In this document: positions 1 through 8,883 of the stretch, in pieces
How positions within the stretch are numbered: the first letter of the stretch is position 1
How the letters are laid out: each line of letters begins with the position of its first letter
Origin: Microtetraspora glauca
Lineage (GTDB): Bacteria > Actinomycetota > Actinomycetes > Streptomycetales > Streptomycetaceae
Reading direction: 5' to 3'
Length of the DNA stretch: 63,852 bases
Assembly: GCA_000721275.1 (NCBI GenBank)
Contig: JOFO01000039.1
Location: 1 to 63,852 of the forward strand
Translations under genes and position numbers: made by a program
The notes under the pieces: model-generated
The model's input: only the letters and a program-made list of their open reading frames with translations
What the model was told of the DNA's origin: nothing
Databases searched by the model: none

Positions 1-1590
1 GACCCCCCCCGTCCCCCCACCCCCCGTCTCCCTGTCGTCGGCTCCGCCGATGTCCTCGACGTCCTCGCCCGTCTCGTCGACCGCTCCCTCGTGGTGGCCG
101 CCGAGACGCCCTCGGGCGTCCGGTACCGGCTCCTGGAGTCCATCGCCGCGTACGGTCTCGAACGCCTCGACGAGGCAGGCGAGACCGCCGCCGTCCGCCG
201 CCGGCACGCCCACCACCACCTGGCCCTCGCCGAGTCCGCCGCGCCGCTCCTGCGCGGGGCGGAGCAGCGCCGTCTGCTGCGGCGCCTGGACGCCGAGGCG
301 GGCAATCTGCGTGCCGCCCTGGAGACGTTCCACCGCGCGGGCGCCGCCGACGAGGCCCTGCGCCTGGTCGTCGCGCAGTTCTGGCACTGGTTCCTGCGCG
401 GGCGCCTCGGGGAGGCCCGGCGCGCCTTCGACCTCGCGCTCGCGATCCCACCGGGGCCGGCGGACGCGTGCCGGGCGCACCGGGCCGAGGCCGCCGTCCG
501 CCGCGCCTCCCTCGCCTTCCACACCGGCGACGCCGACGGCCCCGCCGCCGTGGCCCGGGCGCTGCCGCTCGTCGAGGACATCACCGACCCCCGCGACCGG
601 GCGCACGCGCGCTGGCTGCTCGCCCTCACCCTGTACGGCTCCGGCGACCTGGCCTCCAATCAGGAACGGCTCGCCGCCCTCCTGACGGTCTTCGACGAGC
701 TGGGGGACGCGTGGGGGCGGGCGGCCACGCTCGCCCTCGGCGCCGGGCACGCGCTGATCCGGGGCGACTTCCCGGCCGCCGCGCGGGACGCGGCCACGAG
801 CATGGAGCTGTTCCGCGAGCTCGGCGACGGCTGGGGCAAACTGCGCGCCGGCGACACGCTCGCCTCGCTCGCCGAGATCCAGGAGGACTACGAGACCGCC
901 GCGCGCCTGCACCGCGAGGGGCTGCGGACGGCGGAGGAGCTGGGCCTGTGGACCGACGCGTCCTACAAGTGGTCCGGTCTCGGCAGGATCGCGCTGCTGA
1001 CCGGGGACCTCACGGAGGCCCGCCGCCTGCACGAGCGCGGGCTGCGGCTCGCCACCGAGCAGGCCCACCGGCGCGGCCAGCAGTTCGCCGAGACCGGCCT
1101 GGCGCTCGTCGCCCGCCGCGAGGGCCGGCTCCAGGACGCCGAGGATCATCTGACGAAGTGGCTGGAGTGGCTGTGCGCGGTCGACGGGGATCTCGGTACG
1201 GCCCTGGTCAGGGCGGAGCTCGGCTTCGTCGCGGAGCAGCGCGGTGACGCCGCCGCGGCCGGCGCCCACCACCTGGAGGGGTACGCCGCCGCGCGGGAGA
1301 CCCGGGACCCGCGGGCGCTGGCCCTCGCCCTCGAAGGGGTCGCCGGGGTCCGGGCGCTGACCGGCGACCACGCCGCGGCGGCGCGGCTCCTGGGGGCGGC
1401 CGCCGCCGCGCGCGAGTCCGTGGGCCGGCCGCTTCCGCGCGCCGAGCGGGCCGACGTCGACCGGATCACCGCCGCCGCCCGGGCGGCGCTCGGCGAGCCG
1501 GGCTTCGCCGCCGAGTTCGCCGTGGGGCGGGCCCTCGACCCCCGGGACCAGACGCTGGTGGTCGGCCTCAAGGTGGCGGCCCGTACCTAG
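1..1590 (+). CDS. AfsR/SARP-type ATPase regulator, C-terminal part (5' truncated)
   Basis: The frame is open from base 1, so the start lies outside the window; 529 residues are visible. The first stretch (LVDRSLVVA... RYRLLESIAAYGLERL) is the segment that follows the NB-ARC ATPase module in large actinobacterial regulators of the AfsR/LuxR-ATPase type. The rest is Ala/Leu/Arg-rich helical repeats of TPR kind, for example around EAARLHREGLRTAEELG and EARRLHERGLRLATEQ. The DNA-binding and ATPase modules would be upstream, so the class (SARP or LAL) cannot be fixed here. Its TAG stop lies in unit 1 of a 20-bp tandem repeat. It is convergent with lplA. Confidence 0.8.
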   Translation, partial: DPPRPPTPRLPVVGSADVLDVLARLVDRSLVVAAETPSGVRYRLLESIAAYGLERLDEAGETAAVRRRHAHHHLALAESAAPLLRGAEQRRLLRRLDAEAGNLRAALETFHRAGAADEALRLVVAQFWHWFLRGRLGEARRAFDLALAIPPGPADACRAHRAEAAVRRASLAFHTGDADGPAAVARALPLVEDITDPRDRAHARWLLALTLYGSGDLASNQERLAALLTVFDELGDAWGRAATLALGAGHALIRGDFPAAARDAATSMELFRELGDGWGKLRAGDTLASLAEIQEDYETAARLHREGLRTAEELGLWTDASYKWSGLGRIALLTGDLTEARRLHERGLRLATEQAHRRGQQFAETGLALVARREGRLQDAEDHLTKWLEWLCAVDGDLGTALVRAELGFVAEQRGDAAAAGAHHLEGYAAARETRDPRALALALEGVAGVRALTGDHAAAARLLGAAAAARESVGRPLPRAERADVDRITAAARAALGEPGFAAEFAVGRALDPRDQTLVVGLKVAART

Positions 1591-1640
1591 GGGATGCGGC
1601 CCCCACCTAGGGGATGCGGCCCGTACCTAGGGGACGCGGG
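1581..1640. repeat. Three 20-bp tandem repeats carrying both convergent stop codons
   Basis: Units at 1581-1600, 1601-1620 and 1621-1640 have the form CCGTACCTAGGGGATGCGGC with one to four changes. Each holds CTAG at positions 7-10. Unit 1 supplies the TAG of the upstream + gene. Unit 3 supplies the TAG (CTA on the + strand) of lplA. Confidence 0.95.
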
Positions 1641-2682
1641 CCGTCCACTCCGGGGACGAGAACTTCGACTCCGCCAGCTCCTTCGCCAGCGCCAGCTCCT
1701 CCTCGGTGACCCGGCCCTCCGTGAGGCCGTACCGCTGCCGGAAGGAGGCGACCATCCGCTCGATGACCGCCTCGCGCGGCAGGCCGGTCTGGCGGCGGAG
1801 CGGGTCGACGCGCTTCTTCGCGCTGGTGGTGCCCTTGTCGGACAGCTTCTCGCGGCCGATCCGCAGCACCTCGGTCATCTTGTCGGCGTCGATGTCGTAC
1901 GCCATCGTCACGTGGTGCAGCACCGCGCCGTCGCCGGCGACGATCCGTTTCTGCGCCGCGCCCGCGATCTTGCCCGCCTCGGTGGCGATGTCGTTGAGCG
2001 GCTGGTACCACGCCTTCACGCCCATGTCGCCGAGCGCGCCGAGCACCCAGTCGTCCAGGTAGGCGTAGCTATCGGTGAAGGAGAGGCCCTGCACCAGGGC
2101 GTCGGGGACGGAGAGCGAGTACGTGATGGTGTTGCCGGGCTCGATGAACATGGCGCCGCCGCCGCTGATCCGGCGCACCACCGTGATGCCGTGCCGTTCG
2201 GCGGCCTCCGGGTCGACCTCGTTGCGCAGCGACTGGAAGCTGCCGATGACGACGGCGGGGGCGCCCCACTCCCAGACCCGCAGCGTCGGCGGGCGGCGGC
2301 CGGCCGCGACCTCGGCGGTCAGCACCTCGTCGAGCGCCATGTGCAGGGCGGGGGACTGCGGGGGTTCGTGGATCAGCTGCCAGTCGTAGTCGGTCCAGTC
2401 GGTGGCGTGCGCCAGCGCCCGGCGGACCGCCACCCCGATGCCCTCGGTGGTGAGGCCGTACATCTGGGTGCCGGGCGGCAGCGCCGCGTCGATGCGGGCC
2501 GCGAGCCCGGAGGCGTCGGTGTCGGCCGGGGCGCCCTCCAGGGCGCGGTCGATGGCGAGGATCGCCTCGTCGGGTTCGAGGAAGAAGTCGCCGGCCACCC
2601 GGACCCGGGCCAGTGCCCCGTCGACCACGTCGAGATCGACGACGACCAGCTTCCCGCCGGGGACCTTGTACTCGCCGTGCAC
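1627..2682 (-). CDS. lplA: Lipoate-protein ligase A family protein
   Basis: Protein of 351 residues that attaches lipoate (as lipoyl-AMP) to E2/H-protein domains. The catalytic biotin/lipoate ligase fold occupies about residues 100-320. It shows the lipoate-binding RRISGGGAMF...GN segment and the NDI...GKIAGAAQKR lysine loop. The first ~90 residues (HGEYKVPGGKLVVVDLDV...GDFFLEPDEA) resemble the accessory domain that sits at the C terminus in E. coli LplA, so the order is permuted, as I recall for other actinobacterial proteins. Start is GTG (2680-2682); no strong ribosome site is close, so the start is moderately sure. It is divergent from the IMPase gene. Confidence 0.85.
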   Translation of the reverse strand: MHGEYKVPGGKLVVVDLDVVDGALARVRVAGDFFLEPDEAILAIDRALEGAPADTDASGLAARIDAALPPGTQMYGLTTEGIGVAVRRALAHATDWTDYDWQLIHEPPQSPALHMALDEVLTAEVAAGRRPPTLRVWEWGAPAVVIGSFQSLRNEVDPEAAERHGITVVRRISGGGAMFIEPGNTITYSLSVPDALVQGLSFTDSYAYLDDWVLGALGDMGVKAWYQPLNDIATEAGKIAGAAQKRIVAGDGAVLHHVTMAYDIDADKMTEVLRIGREKLSDKGTTSAKKRVDPLRRQTGLPREAVIERMVASFRQRYGLTEGRVTEEELALAKELAESKFSSPEWTARVP

Positions 2683-2738
2683 GGGACCGACCTGCCTCTC
2701 GGTAAGGGGTGAAACCGACCAAAGCGTACTCCTGCCGA

Positions 2739-2804
2739 CGGGGACCCGGCGGAGGCCCGGCGGAGGCCCGGCGGCGGCCCGGCCGTGGCCCGGCAGGGGC
2801 CCGC
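2739..2804. repeat. Six 11-bp tandem repeats (minisatellite)
   Basis: Units start at 2739, 2750, 2761, 2772, 2783 and 2794: CGGGGACCCGG, CGGAGGCCCGG (twice), CGGCGGCCCGG, CCGTGGCCCGG, CAGGGGCCCGC. The period is about one helical turn. The array lies in the divergent region between lplA and the IMPase gene and ends about 60 bp before the putative -10 of the latter. Confidence 0.9.
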
Positions 2805-2874
2805 GCCGGGCCTTCCGTGGGGCCCCGCGCGGGGCCCGGTACCGGTTGTCGGACCCGCGTGCTTAGCTGGACGC

Positions 2875-3723
2875 ATGATCGAATCCTTCCTGGAGCACGT
2901 CCTCGACGGCGGTACGACCGAGGTGGAGGAAGCGGTCCGCAAGGCGGCCGCCGCGGAGGTCATGCCGCGCTTCCGGCAGCTCGCCGCCCATGAGATCACC
3001 GAGAAGAAGGGCCCCTACGACCTGGTGACGGTCGCCGACCGGGCCGCGGAGGAGCACCTGACGGAGGCCCTGACCGCGCTGCTGCCGGGCTCGGTCGTGG
3101 TCGGCGAGGAGGCCGTGCACGCCGACCCGGGGCTGTACGGGGCGCTGCGCGGCGACGCGCCCGTCTGGATCGTCGACCCGGTGGACGGCACCCGCCAGTT
3201 CGTCCACGGCGACCCCGGCTTCTGCACGCTCGTCGCCCTCGCGCACCGCGGCGAGCTGCTCGCCTCCTGGACATACGCGCCGGCCCTCGGCGAGCTGGCC
3301 GTCGCGGTGCGGGGGCGCGGCGCGTTCCTGAACGGGGAGCGGATCCGGTCCGGCGCGCCCGCCCCGGGCGCGGTGCTGGAGGTCGCCACCTCGCACCCCG
3401 ACTACACCACGCCGGACCAGAAGCGGGCCCTGCTCGGCCTGCACACCGAGGGCGTACGGCCCCGGCCGTGCGGCTCGGCCGGCCTGGAGTACCTGGCCGT
3501 CGCCCGCGGCACCCTCGACGCGACCGCCTTCAGCTGGGAGCTCGCCTGGGACCACGCCGCCGGGCTGCTGCTGGTCGCGGAGGCGGGCGGCGCGCAGACC
3601 ACCGTCACCGGCGAGCCGTTCCGGATCGCCGGGGGCAACGCGCTGCCGTTCACGGCCGCCCGGGACGAGGCCACGGCCGAGCGGATCCGCGCCCTGCTCG
3701 CCGCCGCCGCGCCGGAGGAGTGA
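2875..3723 (+). CDS. Inositol monophosphatase family protein
   Basis: Protein of 282 residues. Metal-dependent phosphomonoesterases of this family act on inositol phosphates, histidinol phosphate or nucleotide phosphates. Visible motifs are [23 protein letters not shown] (motif A, metal ligands D..D) at about residue 98, and [15 protein letters not shown] (motif B) near residue 225. ATG 2875 is chosen because the family N terminus begins there; a TTAGCT box ends 6 bases before it, suggesting a leaderless message. The true substrate cannot be told from the sequence; a histidinol-phosphatase-like role is possible. It stands alone upstream of the FAD oxidoreductase gene, with a promoter-like box between them. 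Confidence 0.85.
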   Translation: MIESFLEHVLDGGTTEVEEAVRKAAAAEVMPRFRQLAAHEITEKKGPYDLVTVADRAAEEHLTEALTALLPGSVVVGEEAVHADPGLYGALRGDAPVWIVDPVDGTRQFVHGDPGFCTLVALAHRGELLASWTYAPALGELAVAVRGRGAFLNGERIRSGAPAPGAVLEVATSHPDYTTPDQKRALLGLHTEGVRPRPCGSAGLEYLAVARGTLDATAFSWELAWDHAAGLLLVAEAGGAQTTVTGEPFRIAGGNALPFTAARDEATAERIRALLAAAAPEE

Positions 3724-3822
3724 CGGATGGTCACCTTCCCCCGGCGCCCAAGGAGAGCGCCTCTGCCGGACGCCGTCCGCCCGCGGTCCGCCGCGCCGAC
3801 GCGGTCGCGCCGGGCGCGGGCC

Positions 3823-3828
3823 TATCCT
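3823..3828 (+). promoter_or_regulatory. Putative -10 box of the FAD oxidoreductase gene
   Basis: TATCCT lies 38 bases before the GTG at 3867. A ribosome site GAGGAG (3855-3860) stands 6 bases before that GTG, so this gene, unlike several neighbours, has a conventional leader. Confidence 0.45.
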
Positions 3829-3866
3829 GGGCCTGCCGGAGCACCGGCCGACGTGAGGAGTCCGAG

Positions 3867-5297
3867 GTGACGTCGCTGCTCGATGCCGTCGTCGTGGGGG
3901 CGGGGCCCAACGGTCTGACCGCCGCCGTCGAACTGGCCCGGCGCGGCCATTCGGTGGCCGTCTTCGAGGCGAAGGAGACCGTCGGCGGCGGAGCCCGTAC
4001 CGAAGAACTCACCCTGCCGGGCTTCCGCCACGACCCGTGCTCCGCCGTCCACCCGCTCGGCGCCGGCTCGCCCGTCTTCCGGACCATGCCGCTCGGCCGA
4101 TACGGCCTGGAATGGCTCCACCCCGAACTGCCCATGGCCCACCCGTGGGACGACGGCACCGCCGCCGTCCTCTCCCGCTCCGTCGCCGAGACCGCCGCGA
4201 GCCTCGGGCCGCGCGACGCGGGCACGTACCGCCGGCTCGTCACGCCCTTCCTCGGCCGGTGGGAGACGCTCTTCCGGGACTTCATGCAGCTGCCGCTGAC
4301 CGCGCTGCCCCGCGACCCGGCCGGACTCGCCCGCTTCGGCCTCGCCGGACTGCCGCCGTCCACCTGGCTGCTGCGCCGCTTCCGCGACGAGAAGGCCCGC
4401 GGTCTCTTCGCCGGCCTGGTCGGCCACGTCATCGCGCCGCTCGACGGCTTCGCCACCTCCGCCGTCGGCCTGGTCTTCGCGCTCGCCGCGCACGCCGTCG
4501 GCTGGCCCGTGCCCCGGGGCGGCTCCCAGGCGATCCCGGACGCCCTCACCGCGTACCTCACCGACCTCGGCGGCACCGTTCACACCGGCTACGAGGTGAA
4601 GCGCCTCGACGACCTGCCGCCCGCCCGCGCCTACCTGTTCGACACTTCGCCCACCGCGCTCGCCCGCATCACCGGCTTCGGCGCCCACCACTACGCCCAC
4701 TACCGGTACGGCGCCTCCGCGTTCAAGCTCGACTACGCCCTCGACGGCCCGGTGCCCTGGACCGCCGAGGAAGCCCGCCGGGCCGGCACCGTCCAGGTCG
4801 GACCCAGCGCCGGCGAGATCGACACCGCGCTCCGCCAGGCGTCCTCCGGCACCGCCCCCGACGTGCCGTTCCTCATCACCTCCCAGCCCAGCCTCGTCGA
4901 CCCCTCCCGCGCCCCCGAGGGCAAGCACGTCTTCTGGGCGTACGGGCACGTGCCCAACGGCTGGCGCGGCGACCTCACCGACGCCGTCGAGCGGCAGATC
5001 GAACGCTTCGCCCCCGGCTTCCGCGACCGGATCCTCGCCCGCGCCACCGCCGGACCGCCCGAACTCGCCGCCCGCAACGCCAACTACGTCGGCGGCGACA
5101 TCGCCTGCGGCGCCGCCCGCGGCCTCCAGCTCGTGCTGCGCCCCACCCTCTCCCCGTGGCCGTACCGCACCCCCCACCCGTCCGTCTTCCTCTGCTCCTC
5201 CGCCACCCCGCCCGGCCCCGGCGTCCACGGCATGTCCGGGCACAACGCCGCCAAGGCCGTCTGGCGCCACCTGAGGAACCTGGACGGGCGCGCCTAG
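3867..5297 (+). CDS. NAD(P)/FAD-dependent oxidoreductase, phytoene-desaturase-like
   Basis: Protein of 476 residues. The N terminus has the dinucleotide-binding fold ([39 protein letters not shown]). The C terminus has the [14 protein letters not shown] signature that closes the FAD site in the carotenoid-desaturase/amine-oxidase superfamily. No membrane segment or carotenoid genes are nearby, so the substrate is unknown and a carotenoid role should not be assumed. GTG 3867 is preferred over upstream in-frame codons because it has GAGGAG at the right distance and starts just before the Rossmann motif. Its TAG stop forms the first half of the TAGACT box of the next gene. Confidence 0.85.
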   Translation: MTSLLDAVVVGAGPNGLTAAVELARRGHSVAVFEAKETVGGGARTEELTLPGFRHDPCSAVHPLGAGSPVFRTMPLGRYGLEWLHPELPMAHPWDDGTAAVLSRSVAETAASLGPRDAGTYRRLVTPFLGRWETLFRDFMQLPLTALPRDPAGLARFGLAGLPPSTWLLRRFRDEKARGLFAGLVGHVIAPLDGFATSAVGLVFALAAHAVGWPVPRGGSQAIPDALTAYLTDLGGTVHTGYEVKRLDDLPPARAYLFDTSPTALARITGFGAHHYAHYRYGASAFKLDYALDGPVPWTAEEARRAGTVQVGPSAGEIDTALRQASSGTAPDVPFLITSQPSLVDPSRAPEGKHVFWAYGHVPNGWRGDLTDAVERQIERFAPGFRDRILARATAGPPELAARNANYVGGDIACGAARGLQLVLRPTLSPWPYRTPHPSVFLCSSATPPGPGVHGMSGHNAAKAVWRHLRNLDGRA

Positions 5298-5300
5298 ACT
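5295..5300 (+). promoter_or_regulatory. Leaderless -10 box for the YciO-like gene
   Basis: TAGACT, then CGGCCC, then ATG 5307. The box includes the stop codon of the preceding gene (5295-5297). The same CGGCCC-ATG junction recurs at 20705 and 59237. Confidence 0.6.
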
Positions 5301-5306
5301 CGGCCC

Positions 5307-5927
5307 ATGGCGAAGTACATCGACGTGCACCCCGCGAACCCCCAGCCGCGCATCATCGACGGCGTGGCCGACTCGATCCGCAAGGGCGGGCTCATCGCCT
5401 ACCCCACCGACTCCTGCTACGCCCTCGGCAGCCGCATCGGCAACCACGACGGGCTCCAGCGCATCCGGGAGATCCGCCGCCTCGACGACCGGCACCACTT
5501 CACCCTGATGTGCGCGGACTTCGCGCAGCTCGGCCAGCTCGTGCACATCGACAACAGGGTCTTCCGCGCCGTGAAGGCCGCCGTCCCCGGCGCGTACACG
5601 TTCATCCTGCCCGGCACCAAGGAGGTGCCCCGCCAGCTCCTCCACCCGAAGAAGAAGACCGTCGGCGTCCGCATCCCCGACCACGTCGTCACCCAGGCGC
5701 TGCTCGCCTCGCTCGGCGAACCACTGCTCTCCAGCACCCTCCTGCTGCCCGACGAGGAGGAGCCGCTGACCCAGGGCTGGGAGATCAAGGAGCGCCTCGA
5801 CCACCAGGTCGACGCCGTCCTCGACTCCGGCGACTGCGGCACCGTCCCCACCACCGTCGTCGACTTCTCCAGCGGCGACCCCGAGGTCGTCCGCGTCGGC
5901 GCCGGAGACCCCGCCCGCTTCGAGTGA
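5307..5927 (+). CDS. Sua5/YciO/YrdC-family protein, YciO type
   Basis: Protein of 206 residues spanning a single YrdC fold, the expected length for YciO. The family includes TsaC/Sua5, which make threonylcarbamoyl-AMP for tRNA t6A; YciO-type members resemble them but their own role is less settled. Matching segments are GGLIAYPTDSCYALG near residue 28 and RRLDDRHHFTLMCAD near residue 60; the latter is the YciO form rather than the KxRP form of TsaC. LSSTLLLP near residue 140 covers the second nucleotide-binding strand. Translation probably starts on a leaderless message from the TAGACT box. Confidence 0.88.
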   Translation: MAKYIDVHPANPQPRIIDGVADSIRKGGLIAYPTDSCYALGSRIGNHDGLQRIREIRRLDDRHHFTLMCADFAQLGQLVHIDNRVFRAVKAAVPGAYTFILPGTKEVPRQLLHPKKKTVGVRIPDHVVTQALLASLGEPLLSSTLLLPDEEEPLTQGWEIKERLDHQVDAVLDSGDCGTVPTTVVDFSSGDPEVVRVGAGDPARFE

Positions 5928-6044
5928 GGCCCCCCGGCCCGTGAAGGCCACGGCCCGTCAGGTGGCCCTTACGCGCCCCGCGGCGGGCACCGTACGGTCG
6001 GCGGGGCGCACCACCGTTCCCGCCCGACCGCAGGAGGCCACCGC

Positions 6045-6827
6045 GTGATCGTCCTCGCCCACGTCAGCGACATCCACATCGACGCCGGGGAGCGCGCCTC
6101 GGCACGCACCCGCGCCGTCCTGCGCCACCTGGAGGAGCTGCCGTACGACCTCGCGGCCGTCCTCGTCTCCGGTGACGTCGCCGACCACGGCGACCCCGCC
6201 GCGTACGACCGCGCCCGCGCCCTCCTCGCCGGCGGCCGCCACCCGCTGGTCGTCTGCCCCGGCAACCACGACGACCGCGCCGCCTTCCGGGCCGGCCTCG
6301 GGCCGCTGCTCCGCGAGGACGGCGACCCGGCACCGACCGCCCCCGTCGACCAAGTGCTGCGCGGCGACGGCTTCGTCCTCGCCGTGGGCGACTCCTCCGT
6401 CCCCGGCAAGCACCACGGACTGCTGGAGGACGGCACCCTGGAGTGGCTGGACCGGATCCTCACCGACACCCCGCGCGACACCCCCGTCCTCGTCGCCTTC
6501 CACCACCCGCCGGTGCCGCTGCACACCCCGTACGTGGACGAGATCCGCCAGTTCGGCGAGGACCGGCTCGCCGCGCTCGCCGACCGCCACCCGCACCTCA
6601 CCGCCTTCCTCGCCGGGCACGCCCACACCGCCGCCGCGACCACCTTCGCCGGCCGCCCGCTGCTCGTCGCCCCCGGCACCGCCTCCGCGATCCGGCTGCC
6701 GTGGGAGCACCCGGGCCCGGACAACCCGCACCTGCATCTGGACAGCCCGCCCGGGATCGCCTTCCATGTCCTCGGCGACGACGGACGGCTCACCACCCAC
6801 TACCGGACGGTGCCCGCCCCTCACTGA
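6045..6827 (+). CDS. Metallophosphoesterase (CpdA/Icc-like)
   Basis: Protein of 260 residues of the calcineurin-like phosphoesterase family, often cyclic-nucleotide phosphodiesterases, though substrates vary widely. The five metal-ligand blocks are all present: SDIHID (residue 8), SGDVADHG (43), PGNHDD (70), HHPPVPLH (150) and AGHAHT (190). GTG 6045 follows an AGGAGG-like ribosome site and is the only sensible start. Its TGA stop is part of a 10-bp palindrome (6825-6834) in front of the alkA-like gene. Confidence 0.88.
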   Translation: MIVLAHVSDIHIDAGERASARTRAVLRHLEELPYDLAAVLVSGDVADHGDPAAYDRARALLAGGRHPLVVCPGNHDDRAAFRAGLGPLLREDGDPAPTAPVDQVLRGDGFVLAVGDSSVPGKHHGLLEDGTLEWLDRILTDTPRDTPVLVAFHHPPVPLHTPYVDEIRQFGEDRLAALADRHPHLTAFLAGHAHTAAATTFAGRPLLVAPGTASAIRLPWEHPGPDNPHLHLDSPPGIAFHVLGDDGRLTTHYRTVPAPH

Positions 6828-6834
6828 ACGTTCA
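6825..6834. promoter_or_regulatory. Palindrome TGAACGTTCA upstream of the Ada/AlkA gene
   Basis: Perfect 10-bp palindrome overlapping the stop of the phosphoesterase gene and centred about 54 bases before the ATG at 6884. It is not the spaced GAAC-N4-GTTC LexA form. A possible operator; binding protein unknown. Confidence 0.3.
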
Positions 6835-6883
6835 TGTCGCTTTTCTGCCAGCCGGACGGCCGCGCATCCACGATCCTGGAGGC

Positions 6884-8353
6884 ATGCACACCGAGACCGA
6901 GCGCTGCGTGCGGGCCGTCCAGTCCAAGGACGCCCGCTTCGACGGCGTCTTCTTCACCGCCGTCCGCACCACTCGGATCTACTGCCGGCCGAGCTGTCCG
7001 GCGGTCCCGCCGAAGCCCGAGAACATGGAGTTCCACCCCAGCGCCGCCGCCTGCCAGCGGGCCGGCTTCCGGGCCTGCAAGCGGTGCCGCCCCGACACCA
7101 GCCCCGGCTCCCCGGAGTGGAACGTGCGCGCCGACGCCGTCGCCCGCGCCATGCGGCTCATCCAGGACGGCGTGGTGGACCGGGAGGGCGTGCCGGGGCT
7201 CGCCCGGCGGCTCGGCTGGTCCACCCGGCAGGTCGAGCGCCAGCTCCTCGCCGAGCTCGGCGCCGGCCCGCTCGCCCTGGCCCGCGCCCAGCGCGCCCAG
7301 ACCGCCCGCGTCCTCGTGGAGACCACCGCGCTGCCGTTCGGCGAGATCGCCTTCGCCGCCGGCTTCTCCTCCATCCGGTCCTTCAACGACACCGTCCGCG
7401 AGGTCTTCGCCCTCACCCCCGGCGAGCTCCGCGCCCGCGCCGCCCGGCCCGCCGCGCCCCACACGCCCGGCGTGATCTCCCTCCGGCTGCCGTTCCGGGC
7501 CCCGCTCGAACCGTCGAACCTCTTCGGCCACCTCGCCGCCACGGCCGTCCCCGGCGTCGAGGAGTGGCGCGACGGCGCCTACCGGCGGACGCTGTCCCTG
7601 CCGTACGGGCACGGCATCGTCGCGCTCGCCCCGCGCCCCGACCACATCGCCTGCCGGCTCTCCCTGACCGACCCGCGGGACCTCACCCACGCCATCAGCC
7701 GCTGCCGCCGGCTGCTCGACCTCGACGCCGACCCGGTCGCCGTCGACGACCGGCTCCGCGAGGACCCGCTGCTCGCCCCGCTCGTCGACAAGGCGCCCGG
7801 CCGCCGGGTCCCCGGCACCGTCGACCCGGCCGAGTTCGCCGTCCGGGCCGTCCTCGGCCAGCAGGTGTCCACGGCCGCCGCCCGCACCCACGCGGGCCGG
7901 CTCGTCACCGCCCACGGCGTCCCCGTCGAGGACCCCGAGGGCGGCCTCACCCACCTCTTCCCCACCCCCGAGGCGCTGTCCGGGCTCGACCCCGAGACGC
8001 TGGCCCTGCCGCGCAGCCGCCGCACCACCCTGCTCACCCTCGTCCGGGCCCTCGCCGACGGCGAGCTGACCCTCGGCCCCGACACGGACCGCGCCGAGAC
8101 CCGCGCCCGGCTGCTCGCCCTGCCCGGCTTCGGCCCCTGGACCACCGAGGTCATCGCCATGCGCGCGCTCGGCGACCCCGACGCGTTCCTCCCCGGCGAC
8201 CTCGGCATCCGCCGCGCCGCCGAGGGCCTGGGCCTGCCCGGCAGCCCCGCCGCGCTCACCGCCCGCTCCGCCCACTGGGCGCCGTGGCGCGCCTACGCCG
8301 TGCAGTACCTGTGGGCGACCGACTCGCACCCGATCAACCTGCTCCCCGTGTAA
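6884..8353 (+). CDS. alkA: Ada-like regulator fused to AlkA 3-methyladenine DNA glycosylase
   Basis: Protein of 489 residues combining four modules. An Ada zinc domain (residues 1-75) has IYCRPSC...CKRC, where one cysteine is the methyl acceptor in E. coli Ada. An AraC-type helix-turn-helix follows (~85-185: AFAAGFSSIRSFNDTVREVF). Then come an AlkA N-terminal domain (~200-305) and the HhH-GPD glycosylase (~310-489), with LPGFGPWTTEVIAMRALGDPDAFLPGDLGI; the last Asp is the catalytic one. It should remove alkylated bases and sense methyl damage in one chain. GGAGG directly precedes ATG 6884. Ogt follows 11 bases later, forming an alkylation-repair operon. Confidence 0.92.
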   Translation: MHTETERCVRAVQSKDARFDGVFFTAVRTTRIYCRPSCPAVPPKPENMEFHPSAAACQRAGFRACKRCRPDTSPGSPEWNVRADAVARAMRLIQDGVVDREGVPGLARRLGWSTRQVERQLLAELGAGPLALARAQRAQTARVLVETTALPFGEIAFAAGFSSIRSFNDTVREVFALTPGELRARAARPAAPHTPGVISLRLPFRAPLEPSNLFGHLAATAVPGVEEWRDGAYRRTLSLPYGHGIVALAPRPDHIACRLSLTDPRDLTHAISRCRRLLDLDADPVAVDDRLREDPLLAPLVDKAPGRRVPGTVDPAEFAVRAVLGQQVSTAAARTHAGRLVTAHGVPVEDPEGGLTHLFPTPEALSGLDPETLALPRSRRTTLLTLVRALADGELTLGPDTDRAETRARLLALPGFGPWTTEVIAMRALGDPDAFLPGDLGIRRAAEGLGLPGSPAALTARSAHWAPWRAYAVQYLWATDSHPINLLPV

Positions 8354-8364
8354 GGAAGTTCCGC

Positions 8365-8883
8365 ATGCCCCGCACCGCCACGTCCCGCACGGTCGTGCAC
8401 ACGGTCGTGGACAGCCCCTACGAGCCGCTGACCCTGGTGGCCGTCGACGGCGTCCTCAGCCGCGTCCACATGACCGGCCAGCGCCACCGCCCGCCCGAGG
8501 AGACCTTCGGCGAGCGCGACCCGCGCCCCTTCGGGGAGGTGATCCGGCAGCTCGACGCGTACTTCGACGGCGAGCTCACCGAGTTCGACCTGCCGCTCCA
8601 CCTGGAGGGCACCCCGTTCCAGCTGCGCGTCTGGGAACAGCTCCGGCTCATCCCGTACGGGGAGACCCGCACGTACGGCGAACTCGCCGAGGCCCTCGGC
8701 AGCCCGGGCGCCTCCCGCGCGGTCGGCCTCGCCAACGGCAAGAACCCCATCGGCGTCATCGTCCCCTGCCACCGGGTCATCGGCTCCGGCGGCAGCCTCA
8801 CCGGGTACGGCGGCGGCCTGGACCGCAAGAAGCGGCTGCTGGCCTTCGAGGCGGGCGCCGCCGCCCCGGACGCGCTGTTCTAG
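8365..8883 (+). CDS. ogt: Methylated-DNA-[protein]-cysteine S-methyltransferase
   Basis: Protein of 172 residues that transfers methyl or alkyl groups from O6-guanine to its own cysteine. The active site is VIVPCHRVIGSGGSLTGYGGG with the acceptor Cys near residue 135. GTPFQLRVWEQLRLIPYGETRTYGELA covers the helix-turn-helix and arginine finger. The start ATG 8365 follows TAAGGAAG, so translation likely continues from the alkA-like gene. The TAG stop lies in the first copy of a 12-bp tandem duplication shared with the convergent sirtuin gene. Confidence 0.93.
   Translation: MPRTATSRTVVHTVVDSPYEPLTLVAVDGVLSRVHMTGQRHRPPEETFGERDPRPFGEVIRQLDAYFDGELTEFDLPLHLEGTPFQLRVWEQLRLIPYGETRTYGELAEALGSPGASRAVGLANGKNPIGVIVPCHRVIGSGGSLTGYGGGLDRKKRLLAFEAGAAAPDALF

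Noticed and set aside
3867..5297. Carotenoid biosynthesis gene
   Set aside because: The protein is phytoene-desaturase-like in fold only; no phytoene synthase, cyclase or GGPP synthase is nearby.
3822..5951. A 709-codon open frame on the - strand
   Set aside because: Shadow of the FAD oxidoreductase and YciO-like genes; low-complexity composition and no recognisable domain.
6825..6834. LexA box before the Ada/AlkA gene
   Set aside because: The sequence is GAACGTTC without the four-base spacer of the actinobacterial LexA site.
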